Source of the DNA: Oasisia sp. SBJ-2009 | Lineage: Eukaryota; Annelida; Polychaeta; Sabellida; Siboglinidae | Assembly: GCA_964017155.1 (NCBI GenBank) | Contig: OZ024867.1 | Coordinates: 21,042,280 to 21,106,279, forward strand | Direction of reading: 5' to 3' | Length of the DNA: 64,000 nucleotides | Part shown: positions 55,978-63,987 of the stretch, piece by piece | Layout: each line of letters opens with the position of its first letter | Numbering within the stretch: the stretch's first letter is position 1 | Translations under genes and position numbers: made by a program | The notes under the pieces: generated by a model | What the model saw: the letters and a program-made list of their open reading frames with translations, nothing else | The model's database searches: none | Told to the model about the DNA's origin: nothing

Positions 55978-56300
55978 GGGCTCATGACACAGTTAACTTT
56001 CCCATTGGCCACCATGTTAGCGTTTTGTAGGATTATAAGAAAACCAGACGCAGGAAAATTCTAAAACTTATTGGCTGCTGTTACCATCATCTCAGTGACA
56101 AGCTGGTCGACTTTAGTCAAGTTCCAATATTTCGTTCTCTCGTAAAGTGCCGCTATGTGTGACACCCGTCAATATTTACACATGAATGCAGGCGGTAATA
56201 CAAAAGAGGTGTCAACAAGCCAAATCACTGCCAAGTACCCATCCGCTTTGTCAAATCAGCTAAAAATGCTCCACTTCACTGTCAACAGCTTCCACAATCA
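55978..56300. mobile_element. MITE-like element copy in unit 41, truncated by the assembly gap
   Basis: The left end GGGCTCATGAC begins at 55978. The copy is cut after cttccacaatca at 56300 by Ns. The sequence resuming at 56501 does not continue the element, so its right end is not in the window. Confidence 0.85.
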
Positions 56301-56500
56301 NNNNNNNNNNNNNNNNNNNNNNNNNNNNNNNNNNNNNNNNNNNNNNNNNNNNNNNNNNNNNNNNNNNNNNNNNNNNNNNNNNNNNNNNNNNNNNNNNNNN
56401 NNNNNNNNNNNNNNNNNNNNNNNNNNNNNNNNNNNNNNNNNNNNNNNNNNNNNNNNNNNNNNNNNNNNNNNNNNNNNNNNNNNNNNNNNNNNNNNNNNNN
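56301..56500. other. Assembly gap (200 N) at the right end of the array
   Basis: Exactly 200 Ns. The left side is satellite cut at unit offset 640. The right side begins caactgtgttaaacatag, which is not the next unit sequence. The contig between this gap and the previous one is exactly 53,000 bases long. Confidence 0.97.
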
Positions 56501-57000
56501 CAACTGTGTTAAACATAGCAGGCTGGCAGACGACTACGCGGGTACTATCTCAGTTCCGGCGAGGCGTATACAAAAGATCAAATCGATTTACGATACATTA
56601 TCACAAAAACATAATACGTAATAATTACCTAACAATAATACTAATAAATACATGTATATGTATTGATAACAATAATAAATAATTAAGTAAAAAAATTGTG
56701 TTTATGTCCAATTACACTAATATGCAATACAAAAGAAATGTGTTTTCATTAGACGCTTGAAACTGGCGAGAGCGTCACAAGTCTTAATAACCGCTGGTAA
56801 ATTGTTTCATAGGGACGCGGCAGTGACAGCGAACGAGGTCTCTCCAGCTTTGGTACGGATACGCTTCACTTCTAACATGCATTGCTCGCAGAGCGCAGTG
56901 TTCTTATCGTTTGATACGGGCAAACGAGTTCACATAAATAGTGTATCGCAACGTCGTTTACACATAAGTGACAAATATTCGTGTTGGAATACTGTTGAAT
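56501..57000. other. Unannotated AT-rich sequence right of the gap
   Basis: No gene, RNA or repeat is recognised. An open frame on the plus strand starts at 56757 and runs to 57230, but its second half is translated CA microsatellite. The first 80 or so codons match no domain I recognise. A decayed dispersed repeat is possible but unproven. Confidence 0.5.
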
Positions 57001-57001
57001 C

Positions 57002-57230
57002 TATCCACACATACACACGCACATACACACGCACATACGCGCGCGCGCACACACACACAAACATACACATAGAAACACACATATACACACACACAAACAC
57101 ACACAAACACACACACACACACAAACATACACATAGAAACACACATATACACACACACACATGCACGCAAACATACACGCACATACGCGAACGGGCGCGC
57201 GCACATGCACACACACGCACGCACATATAA
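57002..57230. repeat. Imperfect (CA)n microsatellite with CG interruptions
   Basis: About 230 bp of alternating purine-pyrimidine sequence dominated by CA, with acgcacatac units, CGCGCG blocks near 57036-57047 and 57193-57200, and an internal duplication of aaacatacacatagaaacac (57058 and 57122 areas). It generates spurious open frames on both strands. Confidence 0.93.
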
Positions 57231-57308
57231 AAACATACCGCTCAACACAGGAATATAACTAAGATAAGTAGTGAAGATATCTTTATTAGCAAATTAAACC
57301 GTTCGAAA

Positions 57309-57502
57309 ACAATAACGTCACTTGATGTTATGTAATATAAATGACAATCTCACATGAAACATTACTTGTTGTTAACAAATTAAATAACCCCTCAATGTTT
57401 GAAAAGTTACCTCGATAACATGACATAAAATATGGCATGATGTGTACAATACTATATTAGTATACCACAAAACAACGTTAAGTTTTGTTCACGATTCGGT
57501 TA

Positions 57503-57506
<4 letters not shown>
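57309..57506 (+). repeat. Direct segmental repeat, copy 1
   Basis: This segment starts acaataacgtcacttgatg, contains ataaaatatggcatga, and ends aacgttaagttttgttcacg with a TA tract directly after it. The same blocks recur in the same order and orientation at 57661-57776. Copy 1 holds about 80 bp (roughly 57343-57422) that copy 2 lacks. Confidence 0.85.
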
Positions 57507-57569
<63 letters not shown>

Positions 57570-57581
57570 TATATATGTATA

Positions 57582-57644
<63 letters not shown>

Positions 57645-57660
57645 GTATATATATATATAT
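57507..57660. repeat. (TA)n microsatellite
   Basis: About 154 bp of nearly pure TA with a few TG interruptions (gtatatatatgta motifs). It lies between the two copies of the direct segmental repeat. Open frames reading IYIYIY here are artefacts. Confidence 0.95.
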
Positions 57661-57776
57661 ACAATAACGTCACTTGATGTTATGTAATATAAATAAAACA
57701 TAAAATATGGCATGACAGTACAATATTAATATTATTTACAAACAACGTTAAGTTTTGTTCACGATTCTGTTAGACA
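57661..57776 (+). repeat. Direct segmental repeat, copy 2 (shorter)
   Basis: This copy of 57309-57506 lacks an internal stretch of about 80 bp. It is followed, like copy 1, by a TA run (57777-57789), so the duplicated block is the segment plus its TA tail. Confidence 0.85.
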
Positions 57777-57790
57777 CATATATATATATC

Positions 57791-58377
57791 TGATATAATT
57801 TGTATAATTTCCAACACAAACGTAAAAATCAAACGTAAATTCTAAATATGTAAACTGGCCATAAGTGCTGTGTTAATGTAGTGTAAAGAAAATAAAGTAA
57901 CTAATTCGCATGCTAATTAAATACATGAACGCCGTGCAAAGCAACATAAAACCCTTTAAACATGGTATGATATCTGAATTGTCAAATTCTTTGCAAACAG
58001 AAGATTAATTAGTGTTATATCCGAAGGCTGTTTGTATACGCTCGATATTCTTCAAAATAATCTGGTTTTGCTAAATCTGTTTCTGAAATGTGTTACATTT
58101 TAATAAGATATGCACAAAGCAATAGTATTGTTTTAATTTATTACACGGTAAATACTGTAATTAACTATTCGTAACACAAGGTAAATAAAATAAACAAGAA
58201 CTCCATTCAAAAATACACCATAAGCTTGCTATAAAAAATGAATGTTGTTCATCGCAGTTTTAAGAAAACCCGTTATTGTTGTAAAATGTATGTTATATAA
58301 CCACTTATTAACCATAATGCGTATAACACAAAGAAACCATTGTTGGTCTTGTGTCTGTCTATAAACGATGCTTGTTA
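57791..58377. other. AT-rich intergenic sequence with nothing recognised
   Basis: No long open frame, RNA gene or repeat structure was seen on either strand. Confidence 0.5.
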
Positions 58378-58429
58378 CGGTGTCGCGCTTACATTTTTCC
58401 GGTCGTTAAAAACGTTCCGATTGACGTTT

Positions 58430-58441
58430 TGCGCATGCGCA
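58430..58441. promoter_or_regulatory. TGCGCATGCGCA palindrome in left foldback arm (NRF1-type motif)
   Basis: This is a perfect 12-bp palindrome that equals the known NRF-1 consensus YGCGCAYGCGCR. It is preserved in both arms of the element. Whether it is bound by a factor or simply belongs to the transposon end is unknown. Confidence 0.4.
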
Positions 58442-58789
58442 ATAAATGTTAAATCATTAATGTCCAGCGAAACGACAAAGCATTTTCGGTATAAATGCCA
58501 CGGGCTGTTCGTTAACTCTCCTGTGGTGATTACGGTGAAGAGTTTCTTAAAATGTCGTTCAATGCAATAAAATATTCGTTTTTTTTTAAATCACTGTCAC
58601 GGATTATGGCGCACTACTGTCACGTGATTTACGCTTGCTATCAAAATATGCCTCAAAACTTGTTTGCCTCGTGTTAATTTGCGACAAATAACTTCGTTGA
58701 GAGGTTACATACATCCTAACGAACAACCCGTGGTATTTATGCCACACATGCTTTGTCCTTTCGCTGCACATTGATGATTTTACATTTAT

Positions 58790-58801
58790 TGCGCATGCGC
58801 A
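58790..58801. promoter_or_regulatory. TGCGCATGCGCA palindrome in right foldback arm (NRF1-type motif)
   Basis: The mirror counterpart of 58430-58441, identical despite about 12% divergence elsewhere between the arms. Confidence 0.4.
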
Positions 58802-59062
58802 GAAACGTCAATCGGAACGTTTATAACGCCGGAAAAATATAAGCGCCACACCGGCTGATAATCAACCACAAATGGCAAGAAACCACTAAACGACTAGGCA
58901 CATCATAGACAAGATATATACACAAACAAACATAAGCAAACAATCAAACACAAATACCTTTGCTCAAACATGAAATCACTATAAATAAAACAGTACTTGA
59001 AACGCTCATATTCATTATAATATCCGTAGACGAAGCAGAAAGCAAACGACGACGTCGAAGAC

Positions 59063-59125
59063 TGCGCATGCGCGTGTACGTGTGTGCGTCTGTGTGTGGG
59101 TGCGTGTGTGCGTATGTATGCATAT
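59063..59125. repeat. TGCGCATGCGC motif followed by a TG-rich low-complexity tract
   Basis: TGCGCATGCGCG at 59063-59074 runs into an imperfect TG/TGCG tract up to about 59125. Open frames here are artefacts. Confidence 0.7.
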
Positions 59126-59781
59126 CGAAAAACAAACAATCAAACTACTATTGCTAACGGCACAAACTCTTGTGTTATTGGCCAATAATCTTTGGCACCC
59201 ATTACACTAACCCCGACGAGGTGCTAAAATAACCATATGCATGACTAATTGCAAAATAATTACCAACACATTTCTTTGTTTTAAACAATAGTCAGACTGC
59301 AGAAGTAATAATCAAAACCAACTTATCATATATATATATTGAGCCCATCGTTAACAAACAGTGGCAATTATTTGGGTAATGGCAAACAAATTTATGATTT
59401 AGAAATCTCACATGTTGGAATGGGATTCATGAATATTTGGAAATAACAAAACATTCAAAACAGGTAATTATCATTACGTCTACCCTTGAACCTAAATAAC
59501 ACGACTGGTAGCAGCGGTGCTTATAACCATAAACTAACTATTGCTGGTCACATATATGTTTTTGATAATTTTGAATATGAATTAAGAATATATGTTTTAA
59601 GATGTACAATTCTCCAAAGTATGTTCACTGTAAATAGACGCGAGTAAAATACAAGTATTGTTTTCATTTGTGTTTTAGCGGCCTCCGTGTGCCATAAATA
59701 CACCCAAACGAATATTGAACAAAAACAAGCCCAAGAGTGTCATTTTCAGCAGAATTTCGAGAAATGTAATTAGGTACAGAT
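59126..59781. other. AT-rich sequence downstream of the Patched-like gene (possible 3' UTR and intergenic)
   Basis: This lies 3' of the minus-strand stop codon. Part is probably 3' UTR, but no AATAAA or ATTAAA signal is visible on the minus strand close to the stop, so the transcript end cannot be placed. Confidence 0.4.
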
Positions 59782-60753
59782 TTAAGAAGAATAACTTAGC
59801 ACTCTATTTAGTTGCGACGGATGGCTCCCCATTTTCACACCAGGTGTAATGTGACGTTGTCCCAGCAGAGAGCCTCGCTGTACCGCACGATGTCCCGTGA
59901 CGTCAGCGCGACGGTCACTTCCGGTGAGCCGATCGGAGCTTCGATTCCGGTGTGCTGTCAAACGTTGCCATCTGTCGCCGTCATATTTACTCCGACTCCC
60001 GAATAGTCCGTTGTAGTCGTAAGTCGGGGTCACCTTGACAACCGATGACGTCATACGTCGAAAGCGTTGCGCCGACCGCGGCCGTCTTTGCGGGTGCGGG
60101 TGCGGGTACGGGTACACGTGACTTCCGGTTCGTTGACTGGAGTAAGGAGCCAAGGCGACCGTGGCCGATGACGGCGACGACAGTGGAGACGTCTTACTGG
60201 GTCCAACCAGCGACAAGACAACGGGCAAGAACACCAATCCGTGGACGGCACCGAAGATCATGACGAGGAATATGACCTTGAAGAATGTCCTGAACACGTA
60301 CGACGTTGACGCGCTGAGCACGACCATGCCGAGGATCGTCGACAGCGCCCCCTGCATGACCGGCATGCCTAGCGCGCCGAGTGCGTTGCGCATGCGCTGG
60401 TTTCCGGTTTCGCTCTCGTCGAGCACGAAGGCGTAGGTGATGTGGGCGGAGAAGTCGACGCTGAAGCCGACGCACATCAGCAGGAGCACCATGGCGATGC
60501 CGTCGAGGTCGATGCCCCACCACGACATGTAGCCCGTCACGCCCGCGCACACGGAGGCGACGCTGAGCGTTACCCAGAAGGCGCACACTGGGTGTGGAAT
60601 GAGCAGCAGAGCGACGACGAAGATGGCGGCGGTGGCGACACCGAGGTTGAGGACGGTGCTCGGCACGATGAGGAGGAACTGGTCGGCGAGGATGAAGGAC
60701 GGGTGGAAGACCGTCACGTCGAGCTCCGGCGACTCGTCGGCGATCTGACGGGC
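59782..60753 (-). CDS. Patched-like gene, terminal exon with TM8-TM12 and C-terminal tail
   Basis: 972 nt, 323 codons plus TAA (59782-59784). The acceptor is cacccgtctgtgccgtccag (AG at 60754-60755); frame is continuous with the previous exon (MEK then ARQIADES). TM8 is about residues 29-52, TM9 56-78, TM10 84-110, TM11 130-150 and TM12 156-184. The GFSVD motif is at 96-100 with Asp100 and His104. After TM12 comes a tail of about 140 residues rich in Ser, Arg and Pro with no recognised domain, including HVYPYPHPHP. The same frame stays open upstream through the intronic octamer repeat as far as 61449. That extension is repeat-encoded and is not part of the normal exon. Confidence 0.9.
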   Translation of the reverse strand, partial: ARQIADESPELDVTVFHPSFILADQFLLIVPSTVLNLGVATAAIFVVALLLIPHPVCAFWVTLSVASVCAGVTGYMSWWGIDLDGIAMVLLLMCVGFSVDFSAHITYAFVLDESETGNQRMRNALGALGMPVMQGALSTILGMVVLSASTSYVFRTFFKVIFLVMIFGAVHGLVFLPVVLSLVGPSKTSPLSSPSSATVALAPYSSQRTGSHVYPYPHPHPQRRPRSAQRFRRMTSSVVKVTPTYDYNGLFGSRSKYDGDRWQRLTAHRNRSSDRLTGSDRRADVTGHRAVQRGSLLGQRHITPGVKMGSHPSQLNRVLSYSS

Positions 60754-62466
60754 CTGGACGGCACAGACGGGTGAGAGACGGACGGACAGGCGGATATGTG
60801 GACAGACGGACAGACGGACATATTGATAGGACAGAAGGATAGACGGATAGAAGGGCAGGCGGACAGGCGGGCAGACGGGCAGGCGGACAGATGCACAGAC
60901 GGGCAGGCGGACAGATGCACAGACGGACAGTCGGACAGATGCACAGTCGGGCAGGCAGACAGACGGACAGAAGGAAAGGTGGGTAGACGGACAGACGGAT
61001 AGAAGGACAGAAGTAGAGACGAACATACGAACAGGCGGACAGGCGGACAGGCGGACAGGCGGACAGGCGGACAGGCGGACAGGCGGACAGGCGGACAGAC
61101 TGACAGACTGACAGACGGACAGACGGACAGACGGAAAGACGGACAGACGGACAGAAGGACAGACGGACAGACGGACAGACGGACAGACGGACAGAGGGAC
61201 AGACGGACAGACGGACAGACGGACAGAGGGACAGAGGGACAGACGGACAGACGGACAGACGGACAGACGGACAGACGGACAGACGGTCAGACGGACAGAC
61301 GGACAGACGGACAGAAGGACAGACGGACATGGGGACATGCGGACAGACGGACAGACGGACAGACGGACAGACGGACAGACGGACAGACGGACAGACGGCC
61401 AGACGAACAGACGGACAGACGGACAGATGACAGACTGGCAGACGAACAAATGGAATATAGCTATAAAGGTAACGGTAACGGTAACGGTAACGGTAACGGT
61501 AACGGTAACGGTAACGGTAACGGTAACGGTAACGGTAACGGTAACGGTAACGGTAACGGTAACGGTAACGGTAACGGTAACGGTAACGGTAACGGTAACG
61601 GTAACGGTAACGGTAACGGTAACGGTAACGGTAACGGTAACGGTAACGGTAACGGTAACGGTAACGGTAACGGTAACGGTAACGGTAACGGTAACGGTAA
61701 CGGTAACGGTAACGGTAACGGTAACTATACATATACCTTTAACGATACCGACGTCGATACTTATACCTATGCCTGTATAACTATGACTGTAACAATAGCA
61801 ACAACTGTTCTTCTTTATAGATGACCATGTAGTACATACACACTATTGAAAAGAGTCATACTCTGGAGACCAGTGTATAAATATAATTTATTATTACCAT
61901 TACTAGCAATCGCAATAAAATAATATTAATAACAGTAACAATTATACTAAAACTTCCACAGCAGCTTGTAAAGTTGTAACATAAACATGTAAAGGTTATC
62001 TTTCACCGAAAACAATAGTTATTCACATGAGTTACCTTCTCCATGGCGTCGGCATCTGGTTCGCGAACGTCAATATCACGCATGCGCACGAATAACCGGC
62101 AGCGTGTCAGTTGACCTTTGATGACGTCACCCATGTCGAGCCGGAAGTCCCGGTAGGCCGGCATGGACAGGAAGTCGTCGAGTTCCTTAGCAACCGTACT
62201 GGCCGTGAGGGTCTTGTTGGTTGTGAAGTTTGAGAAGATACTCGGCCAGGACTCTTCAGTTGCGCTGTACAGAATGGAGCCTTTCTAAAAACGCGGCATT
62301 TAATAACGACCCAACGTTCCTGTTGGAGGAAGTATTTTAAAAAGAAGAAAACAAGGCATCTGCCAGAATAGAAATGTGTTTGTATTTTTATGTTTGTATT
62401 TTTGTGTTTGTATTTGAGTGTTTGTATTTGAGTGTTTGTATGTGTGTGTTTGTAATTGTGAGTGTA

Positions 62467-62508
<42 letters not shown>

Positions 62509-63189
62509 GGTGCGTGCGTGCGTGCGTACGCGCGCGCGTGTGCGTGTGCGTGTGCGCGTGCGTGTGTGTGTGTGTGAGTGTGTGTATGTGTGTGTGATAT
62601 GTGCCTGTGTCTGTGCGTGCGTATGTGCATGCGTGTGTGTGCGTGCGTGCGTATGTGTGCGTGTGTGTATATAATACAGAATGAATTAACATTAAGTTAC
62701 TGGCACCACTGTGTCGTGGCCATATCTCAGACCGTCCGTCTGCTACGAAACACACTTTCCAGTTCCAGCACCTGTAGAAATATCGCCGAGCGTCGGGCTC
62801 GTGGAAGCGGTCAAGCAGATTGGTCAACTTATCGACGTCGGTCGACCTCCACAGGTTCAGTGGCGTGTTGACGACGACCTGTACTGCCGGGCCGTAGCGA
62901 CTGAAGTGGTCTCCCTCGATGTCCACGAACACAGACGCGTAGGAGTCGTCCGGCATGAGACGCTGCATCCGAAGGCCCTGGCCGATGCGGGAGACACCCC
63001 AGAGGCCGAAGCCGAGGTAGACGAGGTAGACGTGTAGGAGCGCGAGTTTGACGGGCCGGGGCGATAGGGCGCCGCCGAGGACGTTCCGGAAGAAGGCGGT
63101 CGCCGACGAGTCGCAGTCGTTCGACTCCGCCTTCTCCTGGTCGTCGTAGCCGCCGGTGCAGAACAGCCGGTAGAGGGCGCTGCGATGTC
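59782..63189 (-). CDS. Patched domain-containing protein (PTCHD3/ptr-like), last three exons, 5' incomplete
   Basis: This is a minus-strand gene of the Patched/RND-like membrane protein family. Three exons are visible: 62756-63189, 62036-62284 and 59782-60753. They join in frame to about 550 residues. In order these give a linker and TM7, the second extracellular domain (containing ADESPELDVTVFHP before TM8), five membrane helices TM8-TM12, and a cytoplasmic tail. The motif GFSVDFSAH in TM10 is the family's RND-type GxxxD signature, and HGLVFLPVVLS closes TM12. Patched-family proteins are proposed to move sterols or other lipids in membranes; PTCHD3-like members have no settled substrate. The first half (first ectodomain, sterol-sensing-type TM2-6) must lie beyond 64000. 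The exons look GC-rich against AT-rich surroundings, as expected for real exons. Family assignment is confident; the orthologue is not. Confidence 0.88.
60768..61440. repeat. Intronic octamer tandem repeat (GACGGACA)n with GGCGGACA sub-arrays
   Basis: About 670 bp of degenerate to near-perfect octamers in the intron between the last two exons. The first third is diverged (gatagacgg, gatgcacagac variants). GGCGGACA units dominate at 61033-61095, and purer GACGGACA runs from 61100 onward. It translates as SVCPSVRL on the minus strand. Because 8 is not a multiple of 3, all three frames read the same cycle without stops, which explains the long false open frames. Confidence 0.95.
61468..61725. 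repeat. Perfect hexamer array (GGTAAC)43
   Basis: 258 bp of uninterrupted GGTAAC, 43 copies, in the same intron, 5' of the octamer array in transcript direction (GTTACC on the gene strand). Translations GNGNGN, VTVTVT and RYRYRY are artefacts. Confidence 0.97.
61726..62035. other. Intron sequence with nothing recognised
   Basis: This is the 5' part of the last intron on the gene strand. AT-rich, starting with degenerate ataccgatac-type units next to the hexamer array. No gene or RNA was seen. Confidence 0.6.
62036..62284 (-). CDS. Patched-like gene, internal exon encoding the second ectodomain
   Basis: 249 nt, 83 codons, phase 0 at both ends. The acceptor is cgcgtttttag (AG at 62285-62286) and directly precedes AAA GGC; an in-frame TAG ends the intron, so the exon cannot extend further upstream. 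The donor is GAGAAG followed by GTAACT (GT at 62034-62035), a good match to consensus. It encodes KGSILYSATEESW through VREPDADAMEK. The pattern ESW, then a helix-rich stretch with FLSMPAYRDF, then RLFVRM fits the ectodomain between TM7 and TM8 of PTCHD proteins. It was found by translating between the two larger exons. Confidence 0.85.
62461..62680. repeat. (TG)n/(TGCG)n microsatellite in the intron between the first two visible exons
   Basis: About 220 bp of TG-dominated alternating sequence with CGTGCG and CGCGCG blocks (about 62508-62540), preceded by degenerate tttgtatttgagtg units (62380-62460). It fills about half of a 471-bp intron (62285-62755). Confidence 0.93.
62756..63189 (-). CDS. 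Patched-like gene, exon with TM7 and start of second ectodomain
   Basis: The acceptor is tatccgcgttgcag (AG at 63190-63191). The exon starts with two bases completing a codon, followed by 144 codons. It begins HRSALYRLF. The membrane helix VKLALLHVYLVYLGFGLWGV (residues 46-65) is TM7. Then comes the family-typical stretch around DDSY (residues 80-83) and RYGPAVQVVV (97-106), which opens the second ectodomain. The donor is uncertain. AAA at 62756-62758 followed by GTGTGT keeps frame with the next exon. CAG followed by GTGCTG after 62772 looks like an alternative but would shift frame against the next exon as placed. Confidence 0.85.
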
Positions 63190-63826
63190 CTGCAACGCGG
63201 ATAGATTTTGACTCAGACCACATTTGCATTTTTCATAGGCGACCATTATAACGTTTCCTTCATTTCCCACTAATCTCGCGGTGCTCTGTTATTGACAATT
63301 TCACTGCATATTTTCCCTCCGTAGACACAAGTTATGCCAACAATTCGTGAACTTCTCATACCTCAGGCTCCCACAAACCTCTTTCAAACCTTATACCCCT
63401 CCATTGCTGCTTCAACCACCCACGGATTGCCCCTGATCACATCGCCAAGCAAAATGACAACTGTATTAATACGCAGAAATGCACGGAATGACAGTTGTCA
63501 TAATTTGACAGCTCTGATGCCACGCTGCACAAAAACATCACTTATAATCACACCACACTATACATGTACTCACAGAAATGCAGACAACCTGCATAATGCT
63601 GCTTTTATAGGGTACTCTGCGGTAAATGGCGGATGAACACCTTATTGTGGTCTTATATCATTTGGTTGTCGGTGACGATGGGAAACCTACAGGAACGCCA
63701 GGCGGCGCTGATATACATCTCGGGTCTGTGGCGAATTCGCGCACTGCGTAATTGTGTTTCCATTTATCGATGAAGTATTTTAGTCTCCGACTGTTATAAC
63801 TATAAGGCGGGTACCGGAGAGATTTG
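63190..63826. other. Probable intron of the Patched-like gene, nothing further recognised
   Basis: This is upstream of the first visible exon on the minus strand. No further Patched-like coding segment is seen before the window edge. A plus-strand frame of 100 codons (63334-63636) has no recognisable domain and is left uncalled. Confidence 0.5.
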
Positions 63827-63942
63827 ACCGATTGAGTGAGCGACTGAATAAATCAGTGAATGAGTAAATGAGTAAATGTGAGAGTGAATGGGTGACTGTG
63901 AGCGATTGAGTCAGTAAGTGGTTGAATGAGTCGTGATTGAGT

Positions 63943-63944
<2 letters not shown>
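63827..63944. repeat. Degenerate TGAG/TGAA/TGAC tetranucleotide repeat
   Basis: Successive gattgagtgagcgactgaat and aatgagtaaatgagtaaatg type units give a 4-bp period with many substitutions. Confidence 0.8.

Positions 63945-63987
<43 letters not shown>

Larger units (their letters stand above)
3301..56300. repeat. Tandem array of a 1398-bp satellite unit, main part (contig of exactly 53,000 bp)
   Basis: This part holds the end of unit 3 and units 4-41. Unit k (4 to 41) starts at 3935 + 1398 x (k-4), and the spacing is exactly 1398 throughout, so there are no net indels in 37 successive periods. Unit 41 starts at 55661 and is cut at 56300 by the second gap after 640 bases. Every unit carries the 455-bp inserted element. 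The only substitution noticed is C or T at unit offset 272. Such uniformity indicates very recent amplification or strong homogenisation; collapse or expansion by the assembler cannot be excluded from sequence alone. Landmarks within a unit are a TTTGAAAA/TTTTCAAA hairpin near offset 43, the element at 318-772, a T10 tract near offset 880, and an AATTGCA/TGCAATT stem near 1196-1222. Confidence 0.95.
58378..58853. mobile_element. Foldback (long-TIR, MITE-like) element, 476 bp
   Basis: The left arm 58378-58514 and right arm 58717-58853 (137 bp each) are inverted copies, roughly 88% alike by eye, with two compensating 1-base indels. Both start CGGTGT(C/G)GCGCTTA(C/T)ATTT and end at a shared TGTTCGTTA. 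The 202-bp middle (58515-58716) encodes nothing recognisable. Such arm length with a non-coding centre is typical of non-autonomous DNA transposons of foldback type. A clean target duplication is not visible; the best candidate is gcttgtta against gctgataa (5 of 8 matches). Arm divergence implies an old copy. The superfamily is not assigned. Confidence 0.75.

Noticed and set aside
56155..56682. 175-codon open frame crossing the second gap
   Set aside because: It is an artefact of the N run joining satellite to unrelated sequence.
56757..57230. 157-codon plus-strand frame
   Set aside because: The second half is translated CA repeat and the first half has no recognisable domain.
57442..57713. 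IYIYIY frames on both strands
   Set aside because: They are translations of the TA microsatellite.
60442..60774. 110-codon plus-strand frame
   Set aside because: It is an antisense shadow of the terminal Patched-like exon in GC-rich coding DNA.
60768..61440. CRISPR-like array
   Set aside because: It is a simple octamer with no spacers of constant length and lies in a eukaryotic intron.
61468..61725. Interstitial telomere repeat
   Set aside because: GGTAAC is not TTAGGG or a usual variant and sits inside an intron.
60194..61732. 512-codon minus-strand frame with YR and SVCPSVRL repeats
   Set aside because: It is the wrong frame for the Patched-like exon; it consists of hexamer and octamer repeats followed by the antiphase of real coding sequence.
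62300..62700. Continuation of the first visible exon through THTHTH-type codons
   Set aside because: That part of the frame is translated TG/CA microsatellite. Homology to Patched-family proteins stops before it and resumes in the exon at 62036-62284.
63334..63636. 100-codon plus-strand frame
   Set aside because: No recognisable domain; it lies in the probable intron of the minus-strand gene and its length is compatible with chance.
63670..63740. Possible additional upstream Patched-like exon on the minus strand
   Set aside because: An AG and a GT flank a GC-rich stretch, but its translations do not resemble the TM6-to-TM7 linker and one frame has a stop.
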